DNA of 64,000 bases from Mucilaginibacter_A sp964251965 (GCA_964251965.1 CAXULQ010000004.1:124001-188000); one strand, 5' to 3'; shown: positions 36,785 to 46,383, counted from the first letter of the stretch. Program-made: numbers and translations. The notes: generated by a model not told the origin, from the letters alone.

Positions 36785-37927
36785 ATGAATCGACCAAATA
36801 TTTTCAGAAAGATAGCTTTTGCCGGAATCGCGTTGCTTTCAGTCCAATTTTCATCACAGGCACAACCGCTTCCCAACAAAAAAGAAGTGTTAAAAGTGAT
36901 GCAATTGACCAATCAATACTTCATGCAGAAGTGGCCTGATCCGGGAAAAGAAATCACCACGAACAAAACGCGGCCAAGTAATATCTGGACACGCGGGGTT
37001 TATTATGAAGGTTTGATGGCTTTGTACCAGTTAGATCATGACAAAAAATATTACGGTTACGCGGTAGATTTCGGCGAAAAACACCAGTGGAGCATGCGCA
37101 GCGGCAATGCAACGCGCAATGCCGACGACCAGACTTGCGGACAAACTTATATCGATTTATACCGCATCGATCCAAAACCGGAGCGCGTTAAAAACATCAA
37201 AGCTTCCATTGATTCGATGCTGAAAACAGATAAAATAAGCGATTGGACCTGGGTGGATGCTTTGCAAATGGCGATGCCGGTTTATGCCAAACTGGGCGTT
37301 CAATACAAAAACAACGCGTATTTTGAGCGGATGTACCAAATGTATAACCACACCAAAACGGTTGAAGGCGGCGGTTTATACAACATGAAAGAACATTTGT
37401 GGTGGCGCGATAAAGATTTTGTGCCGCCATACAAAGAGCCAAACGGCGAGAATTGTTACTGGTCGCGCGGCAACGGCTGGGTTTTCGCAGCTTTAGTTCG
37501 GGTGATGGACGTGATGCCAAAAACGGAAGCGCATCGAAAAGAATACCTGCAAACATTTAAAGAAATGGCAGCCGCTTTGGTTCCATTGCAGAGAACGGAT
37601 GGCTTTTGGAACGTGAGTTTAAAAGATCCCGGTCATTTTGGCGGAAAAGAAACGACCGGAACCGCGCTTTTTGTTTACGGCATGGCCTGGGGAATCAACA
37701 ACGGCATTTTGGATGCGAAAACTTATCGTCCGGTTTTGCTGAAAGCTTGGAATGCGATGGTAAAAGATACCGTTCATGCAGACGGAATGCTGGGTTTTGT
37801 ACAAGGAACCGGAAAAGAGCCAAAAGATAGTCAGCCAGTGAGTTATACCAATATTCCGGACTTTGAAGATTACGGTCTGGGCTGTTTTTTACTGGCCGGA
37901 AGCGAAGTTTACCGACTTAAAAAATGA
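36785..37927 (+). CDS. Unsaturated rhamnogalacturonyl hydrolase (GH105)
   Basis: Exported enzyme of 380 residues (signal peptide ending SSQAQ) of the YteR/YesR family. It removes the 4,5-unsaturated uronic acid left at the non-reducing end of rhamnogalacturonan or ulvan oligosaccharides after lyase action. The (alpha/alpha)6 barrel landmarks are RGVYYEGL (about 70), the acid/base Asp in RNADDQTCGQTYIDLY (114/115), WTWVDALQMAMPVYA and YWSRGNGWVFAALVRVMD. It overlaps the GH31 gene by 4 bp (ATGA), so translation is probably coupled. Confidence 0.93.
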   Translation: MNRPNIFRKIAFAGIALLSVQFSSQAQPLPNKKEVLKVMQLTNQYFMQKWPDPGKEITTNKTRPSNIWTRGVYYEGLMALYQLDHDKKYYGYAVDFGEKHQWSMRSGNATRNADDQTCGQTYIDLYRIDPKPERVKNIKASIDSMLKTDKISDWTWVDALQMAMPVYAKLGVQYKNNAYFERMYQMYNHTKTVEGGGLYNMKEHLWWRDKDFVPPYKEPNGENCYWSRGNGWVFAALVRVMDVMPKTEAHRKEYLQTFKEMAAALVPLQRTDGFWNVSLKDPGHFGGKETTGTALFVYGMAWGINNGILDAKTYRPVLLKAWNAMVKDTVHADGMLGFVQGTGKEPKDSQPVSYTNIPDFEDYGLGCFLLAGSEVYRLKK

Positions 37928-40398
37928 TGGATAAAAGAAGCATCTGCAAAAAAATACTGCTGTGTTTATTGCTCTTTTTAGCATTCAAATCTTCGGGACA
38001 AAGCATCGGCAATTACGTTTCCGGTTATAAACAAGCTGGAAACGAACTGACATTTACCACAACCGGCGGCGAAGTAAAACTGGATTTTTGTACGGCCACC
38101 ATGTTCCGGGTTCGTGCTTCGTGGAACAAAAAATACGAAGCGGATGAACATTTGATGGTTGTAAATTACCGCTTCCCGAATATCAAAATTACGGTTTTGC
38201 AGCAGCACGACTGGTTTAAAATTGCTACTGATTCGCTGTCGATCCATGTTTTTAAAGCACCTTTTCGCATCGATGTTTTTAACAAAGCCGGACGTTTACT
38301 TTCTTCCGAATCACCTTCGCCGCAGCAGGGAAATATGCTGAAACAAGGTGATACCGTAATTTGCCGCAAAGCCATTATGCCGGATGAACACTTTTTTGGT
38401 TTTGGCGAACGCATGGATTTCCTCGACCGAAGAAGCAAAAAATTAAAACTGAACGTTGGCCGCGGCAACGAATTGCCTTATATCGTTGGCGCATATAATA
38501 TTCTGGAAGCCAATTATTGCCCAACGCCGTTTTTTATGAGCACGCGCGGTTACGGTATTTTTCTGCACAATACTTTTGCAACCGAGTGGGATATGGCGGC
38601 TTCGTCCAATAATAAAATTACGTTTAAAGCGGTTGACGGGCCGCTGGATTATTACTTTATGTACGGCCCGGATTTTCCTTCCATCTTAAATCAATATACT
38701 TCTTTAACGGGTAAAAGTCCGTTGCTACCCGAATTTGCTTTGGGTTTGCACGTCGGCACGTACAGCGGCGGAACCTGGAGCCATGAAGCCGAAACTTCCA
38801 CGCATTATGTAGTAGAAATGGCCAAAAAATTCCGGCAAATGGGTATTCCTGCGGATTTGATCTGGCTGGATTCTACCTGGCGTTTGTTTGGCAAAGTTGG
38901 CGGAAAAGGCGCAACCAGTTTTGAGTGGCGCGAAACTTTTAAAGATCCGAAGCTGATGTTCGACAGCGTTTATGCGCTGGATTACAAAATGGTTGGTTTG
39001 CATATCCGGCCACGAGTTGACAATGCGAAAAAGCTCAATCTGCTGGATCAGGCAAAAGCATTGGGATTTACTTATCCTGAAAACGGCAAACCCGGCGAAT
39101 TTGTAAATTTTTTTGATCAAAAAGCGGTGGATTGGTGGTGGCAAAACGGTGTAATGCGTGTGGCTGCTCAAGGTGCAAAGTTTGTTAAAACTGATGAAGG
39201 CAGTGCTTTCGGTTCAATGGCAAATGAAAGCGACAAAATCGGTCCGACAGGCAAAGAAGCCGAGCGTTTGCACAACAATTTCCCGGTTGCTTATGCCAAA
39301 GCACCTTTTGAGAAGTTTCAGGAATACAACAAAATCAGAGGTTTAAACCATACGCGTGAAGGTTACAGCGGCATCCAGCGTTACCCGTTTATTTTTGCGG
39401 GCGATTGGCCGAGCGAGTGGCAATATTTTGCGCCGGTTATTAAAGCCGGAATCAACATCGGGCTTTCCGGTGTGGGCGATTGGGGACATTGCATGGGCGG
39501 TTTTGAGCATCCGGTCGATCCGGAATTGTACATCCGCTGGGTGCAGTTTGGCATGTTTAGTCCGGTTGCAATGGTTTTCGGAATGGACCATCCCGGCTAC
39601 AAAGAACCCTGGAATTATGGTGATGCTGCTTTAAAAAACTTCAAAAAGTACGATTTGCTGCGTTACCGCATGATTCCGTATTTGTATTCCACCCAATATC
39701 AGCAATATAAAACCGGCTTGCCAATGATGCGCGCACTGGTTTTGCAGGATCAGCAGGATGAGAACACGTATGAAATCGGCGACCAGTATATGCTTGGCGA
39801 TAATTTGATGGTTTGTCCGGTTACCACAAAAGGTGCCGTTACGCGTACCGTTTATCTGCCAAAAGGCAACTGGTTTGATTACTGGACGGGCAAAAAATAC
39901 AGCGGCAAACAATACATACATGTTTTGGCTCCGCTGGATACCATTCCGCTTTTTGTGAAAGCTGGCGGCATCATCCCGATGCAGCCGGAAATGAAATATT
40001 TTGGCGAGAAGAAAGCCGATTTGATTACGCTGGATATTTTCCCCGAAGGGAAATCAACTTATGATTTGTATGAAGACGACGGCAAAACGCTGGCTTATCA
40101 GCAGGGAAAATCTGCAATCACCAAAATCAATGCTTCTTTTACCGGGCAAAAATTGGAACTGAATATTGCCAAATCTTCGGGAAATTTTATGCCGGAAGAA
40201 CATCATTTCTTCACCAAAATCCATTGGAACGGCGGTAAACCATCCACCTTAACCGAAAACGGAAAAACGATTGCCGCAGTAACAAATGAAGCTGATCTGG
40301 AAAAATCCAGCGGCTGGTTTTACAATGTAGAATCCAAAATTTTATGGATAAAAACAGCATCGGATAACCGGTCTGGCATCCAGCTAAACATTCAATAA
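37924..40398 (+). CDS. Exported GH31-family alpha-glycosidase
   Basis: Enzyme of 824 residues with a signal peptide (LLCLLLFLAFKSSGQ). N-terminal beta domains carry FGFGERMDFLDRR (about 160); in the barrel the nucleophile is Asp424 (VKTDEGSAF) and the acid/base Asp494 (FAGDWPSEW). The end shows the C-terminal beta domains with LPKGNWFDYWTGKKY. GH31 members act on alpha-glucose, alpha-xylose or alpha-galactose; the substrate is open, but alpha-xylose or alpha-galactose would fit a pectin cluster. The start codon overlaps GH105, and the first codons include the dispersed 12-mer (37932), which encodes DKRSI. Other copies are at 40130 and 40349. Confidence 0.92.
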   Translation: MMDKRSICKKILLCLLLFLAFKSSGQSIGNYVSGYKQAGNELTFTTTGGEVKLDFCTATMFRVRASWNKKYEADEHLMVVNYRFPNIKITVLQQHDWFKIATDSLSIHVFKAPFRIDVFNKAGRLLSSESPSPQQGNMLKQGDTVICRKAIMPDEHFFGFGERMDFLDRRSKKLKLNVGRGNELPYIVGAYNILEANYCPTPFFMSTRGYGIFLHNTFATEWDMAASSNNKITFKAVDGPLDYYFMYGPDFPSILNQYTSLTGKSPLLPEFALGLHVGTYSGGTWSHEAETSTHYVVEMAKKFRQMGIPADLIWLDSTWRLFGKVGGKGATSFEWRETFKDPKLMFDSVYALDYKMVGLHIRPRVDNAKKLNLLDQAKALGFTYPENGKPGEFVNFFDQKAVDWWWQNGVMRVAAQGAKFVKTDEGSAFGSMANESDKIGPTGKEAERLHNNFPVAYAKAPFEKFQEYNKIRGLNHTREGYSGIQRYPFIFAGDWPSEWQYFAPVIKAGINIGLSGVGDWGHCMGGFEHPVDPELYIRWVQFGMFSPVAMVFGMDHPGYKEPWNYGDAALKNFKKYDLLRYRMIPYLYSTQYQQYKTGLPMMRALVLQDQQDENTYEIGDQYMLGDNLMVCPVTTKGAVTRTVYLPKGNWFDYWTGKKYSGKQYIHVLAPLDTIPLFVKAGGIIPMQPEMKYFGEKKADLITLDIFPEGKSTYDLYEDDGKTLAYQQGKSAITKINASFTGQKLELNIAKSSGNFMPEEHHFFTKIHWNGGKPSTLTENGKTIAAVTNEADLEKSSGWFYNVESKILWIKTASDNRSGIQLNIQ

Positions 40399-40400
40399 AA

Positions 40401-40709
40401 ATGAAAGCAGCCTTTAAAATGAAGCTGAAACCTGGTTTCGCACCCGAATATCAAAAACGGCATAACGAAATCTGGCCAGAACTTTCGGCTTTGCTGAAAG
40501 CGAACGGCATCAGCGATTACACGATTTTTTTGGATGAAGAAACCCATACTTTGTTTGCTGTGCAAAAATTGTCGGGCCAGTCATCTCAGGATTTGGGCCA
40601 AACGGAAATTGTACAGAAATGGTGGGCCTACATGGCCGATTTGATGGAGACCAACCCTGATCATTCTCCGGTTAGCGTTCCTTTAAAAGAAGTTTTTCAT
40701 CTCGATTAG
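40401..40709 (+). CDS. rhaM: L-rhamnose mutarotase
   Basis: Protein of 102 residues that interconverts the alpha and beta anomers of L-rhamnose. Landmarks are AAFKMKLKPG at the start, the active-site His21 in KRHNEIWPEL, DYTIFLDEETHTLFAV and the paired Trp in QKWWAYMADLM. There is no signal peptide, so it works in the cytoplasm. It is 2 bp after the GH31 gene and 15 bp before the GH106 gene, firm evidence that the cluster releases L-rhamnose. Confidence 0.93.
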   Translation: MKAAFKMKLKPGFAPEYQKRHNEIWPELSALLKANGISDYTIFLDEETHTLFAVQKLSGQSSQDLGQTEIVQKWWAYMADLMETNPDHSPVSVPLKEVFHLD

Positions 40710-40724
40710 AACCTCAATTTAAAT

Positions 40725-43520
40725 ATGAAAAAATTAATAGGATTAGTTGCTGCAGCTGCAATACTGTTTTTAGCAGGCAAAAATTGTGATGCTCAAAATA
40801 CAAGTTCAGCACAAAATGTGTGGCCGACAATAAAAAAAGAAGCGCATCCCTGGGCGCGCTGGTGGTGGATGGGCAACGCGGTGGACGAGCCGAACATTGC
40901 TTCACTTTTAAAACAATATCATGATGCCGGGATTGGCGGTGTAGAAATTACACCAATTTACGGTGCGATTGGTTATGAAAGCCGTTACTTGGATTTCCTT
41001 TCGCCAAAATGGATGGACATATTAAATTATACGGTAAAAGAAGCATCAAGCCTAAACATGGGTGTTGACATGAACACAGGCACTGGCTGGCCTTTTGGCG
41101 GGCCGCAAATTACGCCTGATCTGGCTGCTTCTAAACTCATTATTCAAAAATATCAGCTAAAATCAGGACAAACGCTTGCGGAAAAAATAGTGGTAAACGA
41201 TGCAAGGCAAAAACCTGTTGCTAAATTGCAAGCGGTAATGGCTTACGGAGAAAAAGGCGAAGCGGAAGATTTAATAGCAAAAGTCGCTTCAGACGGAACC
41301 CTAAACTGGAAACCCACAACCGGCAACTGGCAACTGGTTGCTGCTTTTGATGGAAAATCCCGACAAATGGTAAAACGCGCTGCGCCGGGCGGAGAAGGTT
41401 TGGTAATGGATCATCTCAACAAAAAAGCGGTGGATGTTTATTTGAAGCGTTTTGACGATGCTTATCAACATAAAATCCCCGGCATCAACAATTATTTTAA
41501 TGATAGTTACGAAGTTTTTGGTGCTGATTGGTCGCCTGCACTTTTTCAAGAATTTCAGCAAAGAAGAGGTTACGATTTAAAACAACATTTACAGGAATTG
41601 AATTCAACTGATTCTTCCAGTCAAAACACTGCTCGTGTAAAATCTGATTACCGGGAAACGATGAGCGATATGCTCCTCGATAATTTTACCAAAAATTGGA
41701 CGGATTGGGCGCACAAAAACCACAGTTTAACCCGAAACCAGTCGCATGGTTCACCGGGAAATTTACTGGATTTATACGGAACGGTTGATATTCCGGAATG
41801 TGAAACTTTTGGGTCGAGTTATTTTCCAATTCCCGGTTTGCGCCGTGATAGTGCGGACATTCGTAATGTTGATCCCGATCCGATGATGTTTAAATTTGCG
41901 ACTTCGGCAGCACATGTAAACGGAAAACCTTTTGCTTCTTCCGAAACTTTTACCTGGCTGGCCGAGCATTTTAAAGGTTCGCTTTCGCAATGCAAACCTG
42001 AGGTTGAAAATATTTTTCTGGCTGGCGTAAATCACGTTTTCTTTCATGGTACTGCTTATTCTCCGCAGGATGTTCCTTTTCCCGGCTGGCTGTTCTATGC
42101 GTCGGTCAATTTCTCGCCAACTAATACTTTCTGGCCGCATATAAAAGGCATGAACGACTACATTACGCGTTGCCAGTCTGTTTTGCAGGATGGAAAAGCG
42201 GACAACGATGTGCTGATGTACTGGCCGGTTTACGATGTTTGGAACAAAGCAAAAGGTATGGAAATGCTGCTGGCTATTCACGGAATTAATGAATGGCTCC
42301 GTCCAACACAGTTTTACCAGCAAGCCAAACAGTTAACGCAAAAAGGTTATACGATTGATTTTATTTCGGATAGGCAAATCAACGAAACCAAAACAGTAAA
42401 CGGAATGCTGCTAACTAATGCGGCTGCTTCGCCTTATAAAACCATCATCATTCCGGAGTGCAAAATGATGCCAATTGCTACTTTAAGAAACATTTTGCAA
42501 TTGGCCAATAACGGTGCGACTGTGATCTTTCAAAAATTGCCGGAAGATGTGCCGGGTTTAAATGATTTGGAAAGCCGTAGAAAAGTATTTAAACAAATGC
42601 TGGGCACACTTAAATTTTCTGCCGATAAAAACAGTATCGGTACTTTTAAAACCGGAAAAGGGTTGATCATACTATCTGCCGATTTACAAAAAGCATTGGA
42701 TTTTAAGCAAGTGAAACGGGAAGAGTTAACGGACTCGGGCCTCGAATTTAACCGCCGCAGTTTTAACGGTGGTAAGTATTATTATCTGGTTAACCATACG
42801 GCAAAAGATATTGATCAATCTGTTGTTTTAGGTGAACAGGGGAAATATGCTGTATTGTTAGATCCCTTGACCGGGAATAGCGGAAAGGCTGAAACTACAG
42901 TTGCCAATAATCAGTTTGCTGTACATGTGCAGTTAAAATCCGGAGAAAGTATTATTGTTAAGGTTTTCGATCAGCAAAATCCGGCTTTAAATAATTGGGT
43001 TTATCTAACCAAAGCGGCAAAAATAATTTCTGTAAATAATGCCTGGGCTTTACATTTTACAGCAGGCGGACCAGAACTTCCGGCAGACCAAAAGTTAACA
43101 AAGCTAATTTCCTGGCCAGAATTAGCAGACCCAAAAGCAATTGCTTTTTCGGGAAGCGGCGTTTATACTTCTATCCTAAATTTACCGGTAAAAACAGCAA
43201 AAGAATATATTTTGAATTTGGGGAAAGTTGCAGAAAGTGCACGCGTTTGGATCAACGGAAAAGATGCAGGTATTATTTGGGCAAACCCTTTTGAAGTTAG
43301 GATTGGAAAATTCCTTCATGCCGGAAATAATACAATTAAGATTGAAGTAGCTAATTTAATGGCCAACCGAATCAGGGATATGGATAAAAAGGGAATCCAA
43401 TGGCGCAAGTATCACGAAATTAACTTTGTCAATATTAATTATCAACCTTTTGATGCTTCAAAATGGTTGCCGATGACTTCTGGTTTGCTTGGCCCGGTAA
43501 CGGTGGTTCCTTATAATTAG
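40725..43520 (+). CDS. Alpha-L-rhamnosidase, GH106 family
   Basis: Exported enzyme of 931 residues (signal peptide LIGLVAAAAILFLAGKNCDAQ; the Cys suggests either a lipobox-like end or chance). The N-terminal barrel has WARWWWMGNAVDEPNIASLL, GVEITPIYG, NTGTGWPFGGP, and the mid-region has NYFNDSYEVFGADW, RNQSHGSPGN and DIPECETFG, as in GH106 rhamnosidases of Bacteroides pectin loci. A C-terminal galactose-binding-like domain (VAESARVWINGKDAG, about 835) follows. It would cut terminal alpha-L-rhamnose; RhaM upstream then handles the product. 12-mer copies are at 41035 and 42626. Confidence 0.92.
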   Translation: MKKLIGLVAAAAILFLAGKNCDAQNTSSAQNVWPTIKKEAHPWARWWWMGNAVDEPNIASLLKQYHDAGIGGVEITPIYGAIGYESRYLDFLSPKWMDILNYTVKEASSLNMGVDMNTGTGWPFGGPQITPDLAASKLIIQKYQLKSGQTLAEKIVVNDARQKPVAKLQAVMAYGEKGEAEDLIAKVASDGTLNWKPTTGNWQLVAAFDGKSRQMVKRAAPGGEGLVMDHLNKKAVDVYLKRFDDAYQHKIPGINNYFNDSYEVFGADWSPALFQEFQQRRGYDLKQHLQELNSTDSSSQNTARVKSDYRETMSDMLLDNFTKNWTDWAHKNHSLTRNQSHGSPGNLLDLYGTVDIPECETFGSSYFPIPGLRRDSADIRNVDPDPMMFKFATSAAHVNGKPFASSETFTWLAEHFKGSLSQCKPEVENIFLAGVNHVFFHGTAYSPQDVPFPGWLFYASVNFSPTNTFWPHIKGMNDYITRCQSVLQDGKADNDVLMYWPVYDVWNKAKGMEMLLAIHGINEWLRPTQFYQQAKQLTQKGYTIDFISDRQINETKTVNGMLLTNAAASPYKTIIIPECKMMPIATLRNILQLANNGATVIFQKLPEDVPGLNDLESRRKVFKQMLGTLKFSADKNSIGTFKTGKGLIILSADLQKALDFKQVKREELTDSGLEFNRRSFNGGKYYYLVNHTAKDIDQSVVLGEQGKYAVLLDPLTGNSGKAETTVANNQFAVHVQLKSGESIIVKVFDQQNPALNNWVYLTKAAKIISVNNAWALHFTAGGPELPADQKLTKLISWPELADPKAIAFSGSGVYTSILNLPVKTAKEYILNLGKVAESARVWINGKDAGIIWANPFEVRIGKFLHAGNNTIKIEVANLMANRIRDMDKKGIQWRKYHEINFVNINYQPFDASKWLPMTSGLLGPVTVVPYN

Positions 43521-43542
43521 TTTAAAATTTGCTCATTCGCCA

Positions 43543-43554
43543 ATACTGTTTTTA
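43543..43554 (-). repeat. Sister word, ATACTGTTTTTA
   Basis: Exact copy of TAAAAACAGTAT on the minus strand in the 68-bp gap between the GH106 gene and the GntR regulator. Confidence 0.7.
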
Positions 43555-43588
43555 TTGATACTTTTATAATGCCAAACCAAATATCTGA

Positions 43589-44620
43589 ATGAAGCCTACT
43601 AAGTTTTTTACTTTTATTAATGTAGATGAATATTCTGCCACGCCAAAATATTTGCAGCTGACCAATTCTATTTTAACCGCTATAGAAAATGGAAAGATTA
43701 AAAAAGATGACCTGCTGCCTTCTATCAATGAATTGAGTTACGAACTGGAGATTTCTCGCGATACGGCCGAAAAAGGATATAAATATTTAAAAAAGCTGGG
43801 TGTTTTGGGTTCTATTCCCGGCAAAGGTTATTATATTATTAGTACAGATTTTAGGCAAACGCTTAAAATCTGTTTGCTTTTTAACAAACTCAGTTCGCAT
43901 AAAAAAATTATTTACGATTCTTTTATTGCCGCGATTGGCGAAAACGTAGCGGTTGATTTTTACATCTACAATAATGATTTTACACTGTTTAAAAAGTTGA
44001 TAATCAACAAAAAAGACCAGTATTCGCATATTGTAGTCATCCCGCATTTTATTGAAGGCGGAGAAAACGCACACGAAGTAATTAACCTGATCCCAAAGGA
44101 AAAACTGGTTTTGTTAGATAAAAAAATACCCGGTGTAAGCGGCGAATATTCAGCAGCGTATGAAAATTTCGAAAAGGATATTTATTTAACCCTGGATTTG
44201 GCGCGCGAACAGTTAAGCAAGTACCACACGATTAAATTAATTTTTCCGAAAGAAAGTTATTTCCCAAAAGAGATTATTAAAGGCTTTAGCTTGTTTTGTC
44301 AGCAATATGCTTTTACGCACAAAGTAATCAGTTCTTTGGCCGATGAGGAATTGCAGGAAGGCGTGGCTTACATCAATTTGATGGAAAACGATTTGGTGGT
44401 TTTGATTGAAAAAATCATTTCTTCACAATTCGAAATCGGTAAACAGATTGGTGTTATTTCTTATAATGAAACGCCTTTAAAAAAGATTATTCTAAACGGA
44501 ATTACGACTATTTCTACCGATTTTAAAGGAATGGGCACCCTTGCGGCACAATTGATTTTAGAAAATTCGCCCCGGCATGTTGAAGTCCCTTTTACGTTGA
44601 CTTTAAGAAATTCATTGTAA
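43589..44620 (+). CDS. GntR-type regulator with LacI-like sugar-sensing domain
   Basis: Transcription factor of 343 residues. A winged helix-turn-helix of GntR type fills the first 80 residues (LPSINELSYELEISRDTAEKGYKYL), followed by a periplasmic-binding-protein-like effector domain (about 90-340) in place of the usual FCD or UTRA domain. Placed at the end of the rhamnose-glycan cluster, it is the obvious candidate to control it, with rhamnose or a derived oligosaccharide as effector; that is inference. No operator can be named. Confidence 0.88.
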   Translation: MKPTKFFTFINVDEYSATPKYLQLTNSILTAIENGKIKKDDLLPSINELSYELEISRDTAEKGYKYLKKLGVLGSIPGKGYYIISTDFRQTLKICLLFNKLSSHKKIIYDSFIAAIGENVAVDFYIYNNDFTLFKKLIINKKDQYSHIVVIPHFIEGGENAHEVINLIPKEKLVLLDKKIPGVSGEYSAAYENFEKDIYLTLDLAREQLSKYHTIKLIFPKESYFPKEIIKGFSLFCQQYAFTHKVISSLADEELQEGVAYINLMENDLVVLIEKIISSQFEIGKQIGVISYNETPLKKIILNGITTISTDFKGMGTLAAQLILENSPRHVEVPFTLTLRNSL

Positions 44621-44631
44621 AAAATAGCCGA

Positions 44632-44643
44632 TAAAAGAAGCAT
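44632..44643 (+). repeat. Dispersed 12-mer, TAAAAGAAGCAT
   Basis: Exact copy 12 bp after the GntR stop, directly before the terminator. Confidence 0.75.
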
Positions 44644-44659
44644 GTTTATTTGAAACATA

Positions 44660-44694
44660 AAAACGGCCTTGTAATATGTACAAAGCCGTTTTTT
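44660..44694. terminator. Intrinsic terminator, rhamnose-glycan cluster end
   Basis: AAAACGGC and GCCGTTTT pair, continued by TTGTA and TACAA around an ATATG loop, with a T run after the stem on the plus strand. It also faces the convergent AhpD-like genes. Confidence 0.9.
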
Positions 44695-44743
44695 GAAAAT
44701 AGTGCAATTACTTAATTTTTAATTGTAGATTTTGCAATTGCCT

Positions 44744-45283
44744 TTAATACTTACCATAACCAACATTTGCCATTCGTTCGCCCATCTCGGCATAAGCTTC
44801 ATTTGGTTGCGGTGCCCAGGTTCCTAAACCATCCACATAACGGTTATACATGCAAAAGGCAGCTGCAATCAAAACCGTATCATGGATTTCCAGGTCGGTA
44901 GCACCAAGTTTTCGTGCATCGGCTACATCTTCTTCTGTAACATTTTTTCCGTTTTGTTGTACCTGATGGGCAATGTGCAATAAAGCCCTCAGTTTTTCTG
45001 AAACAGGGGTTGTGGTTAGGCCGGCTTTAATATCATCAATTAACCCTAAACCGGTTTTTAAATGTGCCGCCGCTGCTGCCGCATGCGAAGTATGGCAAAA
45101 ATGGCATTTGTTCCAGTAAGAAACCGATGCTGCAATAATCTCTCTTTCGCCGCTGGTTAAGCTTGATTCTCCTCTTAACAAGGTTTCGGCCAGTTCTAGC
45201 AAGGGTTTTGCTGTTTCCGGGCGATAATTTAGAAGCCCAACAATGCCGGGTAATTCTTCATCTAATAATTTAATATGTGCCAT
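44744..45283 (-). CDS. AhpD-like carboxymuconolactone decarboxylase family protein (copy 2)
   Basis: Peroxidase-related protein of 179 residues. The CxxC redox site is in NKCHFCHTSHAAAA, with the AhpD-type downstream His. Such proteins act as thiol peroxidase partners in oxidative-stress defence. It is about 9 bp downstream of a homologous gene and shares AAFCMYNRYVDGL with it, so the two arose by tandem duplication. No transcription factor is attached. Confidence 0.88.
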   Translation of the reverse strand: MAHIKLLDEELPGIVGLLNYRPETAKPLLELAETLLRGESSLTSGEREIIAASVSYWNKCHFCHTSHAAAAAAHLKTGLGLIDDIKAGLTTTPVSEKLRALLHIAHQVQQNGKNVTEEDVADARKLGATDLEIHDTVLIAAAFCMYNRYVDGLGTWAPQPNEAYAEMGERMANVGYGKY

Positions 45284-45292
45284 ATTTAATTT

Positions 45293-45874
45293 TTATGAGT
45301 TTTGCAATTGTTCTTCAGTACGGTCTACTTTAAAAGGCGCAGTAAGATATCCTTCGCGCGCCCGCTGTTCGCCCATTTGGTCGTACAGTTGACCGTTATC
45401 GGGCTGCCAGGTGGCAAGTCCATCAACATAACGGTTAAACATACAAAAGGCAGCAGCAATTAATACGGCATCGTGTATTTCGATATCTGTTGCACCTTCA
45501 TTTCGGGCTTGTTCAACGTCAGCAGTGGTAACATTTTTTCCACCGCTTTGTACTTTTGCCGCAATTTTTAACAATGCCTTTAACTTATTATTGATTGCTG
45601 CGGTTTCCGGGTCTGCTAAAACCTGTTTAACAATTTCAGCATTGTTCCCTAACTGGTGCTGTGCAATGGCACCATGTATGTTGGTACAATATTTACAAGT
45701 GTTTAATTGCGACACATAAGTTGCAATGAGTTCGCGCTCTCCTGCACTTAATGTTGGATGCGGGTTGTGCAATAAAGTTTGAACCAGTGCATTAAGTGGG
45801 GCTGCTGTTTCCGGGCGGAACATAAACAGACTTCTAATTCCCGGAAATTCGGAAGGTAAATTGATGTGTGGCAT
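45293..45874 (-). CDS. AhpD-like carboxymuconolactone decarboxylase family protein (copy 1)
   Basis: Homologue of the next gene, 193 residues, with CxxC in LNTCKYCTNIHGAIA and the shared end AAFCMFNRYVDGLATW. Both have an N terminus of the form MxHIxLxxxxPGI that is conserved in this peroxidase-related group. They are the first and second genes of one transcript. Likely role: peroxide or organic peroxide detoxification. Confidence 0.88.
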   Translation of the reverse strand: MPHINLPSEFPGIRSLFMFRPETAAPLNALVQTLLHNPHPTLSAGERELIATYVSQLNTCKYCTNIHGAIAQHQLGNNAEIVKQVLADPETAAINNKLKALLKIAAKVQSGGKNVTTADVEQARNEGATDIEIHDAVLIAAAFCMFNRYVDGLATWQPDNGQLYDQMGEQRAREGYLTAPFKVDRTEEQLQNS

Positions 45875-45958
45875 AACGGTTTAATTTTAATTGGTTTAAT
45901 AACGGGTTATCTCCATTGATTGGTATTCTTGTGATTTTTAAAGAGTGACTTGCGGCTT

Positions 45959-46147
45959 TTACCTAATTACTAAATACCAGTAAAATCGGGAAAAAGCTAA
46001 AGCAATTGTTTTCTTCACTTCAAATGTTGAAACTAATAATTCGACTCTATTTTCACTTTGTTCAAACAATTTTTGTGCTTCTTTTGGTTCGAAAGTTAAC
46101 AAGTTGTTTATGAGTTTTTTAGATAATACAACCGTGCACTTAGCCAT
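45959..46147 (-). pseudogene. Short or decayed RelE/ParE-like toxin
   Basis: The start MAKCTVVLSKKLINNL is that of RelE/ParE-type toxins (usually MAKYxVVLSKKAxxxL, about 90 residues), and the gene overlaps the antitoxin stop by 8 bp as in intact pairs. After residue 20 the sequence no longer follows the family, and it ends at 62 residues without the GNYRVIY/GHRK C terminus. It is probably inactivated by frameshift or truncation; a shortened but expressed protein cannot be excluded. Confidence 0.55.
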
Positions 46148-46346
46148 TTTTTTGTTTTCTGTTTTTCAAGTAATCAGAAAACAAAATCCGTTCGTCATTA
46201 TCTTCTTCTTTGGCCTCATCATATAATTTAACATCTTCCAATTCTTCCAGTTCTTCGATAATAGTTTCAAACTCTTTTGCAGAAAGTATTACTAATGATT
46301 TTTCGCCATTAGCATCTTTAATATATTGTGGATGTAAGTCAAGCAT
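46140..46346 (-). CDS. Phd/YefM-type antitoxin
   Basis: Protein of 68 residues with HPQYIKDANGEKSLVILSAKEF at its start, a Phd/YefM DNA-binding fold, and an acidic C-terminal tail (EELEELEDVKLYDEAKEEDN) which in intact systems wraps the toxin. It precedes and overlaps the toxin-like remnant. The antitoxin looks intact while the toxin does not, a usual order of decay. Confidence 0.85.
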   Translation of the reverse strand: MLDLHPQYIKDANGEKSLVILSAKEFETIIEELEELEDVKLYDEAKEEDNDERILFSDYLKNRKQKNG

Positions 46347-46383
46347 AATCTTCTTAGTAGTTTTATAACTTTAAAATCAATAA

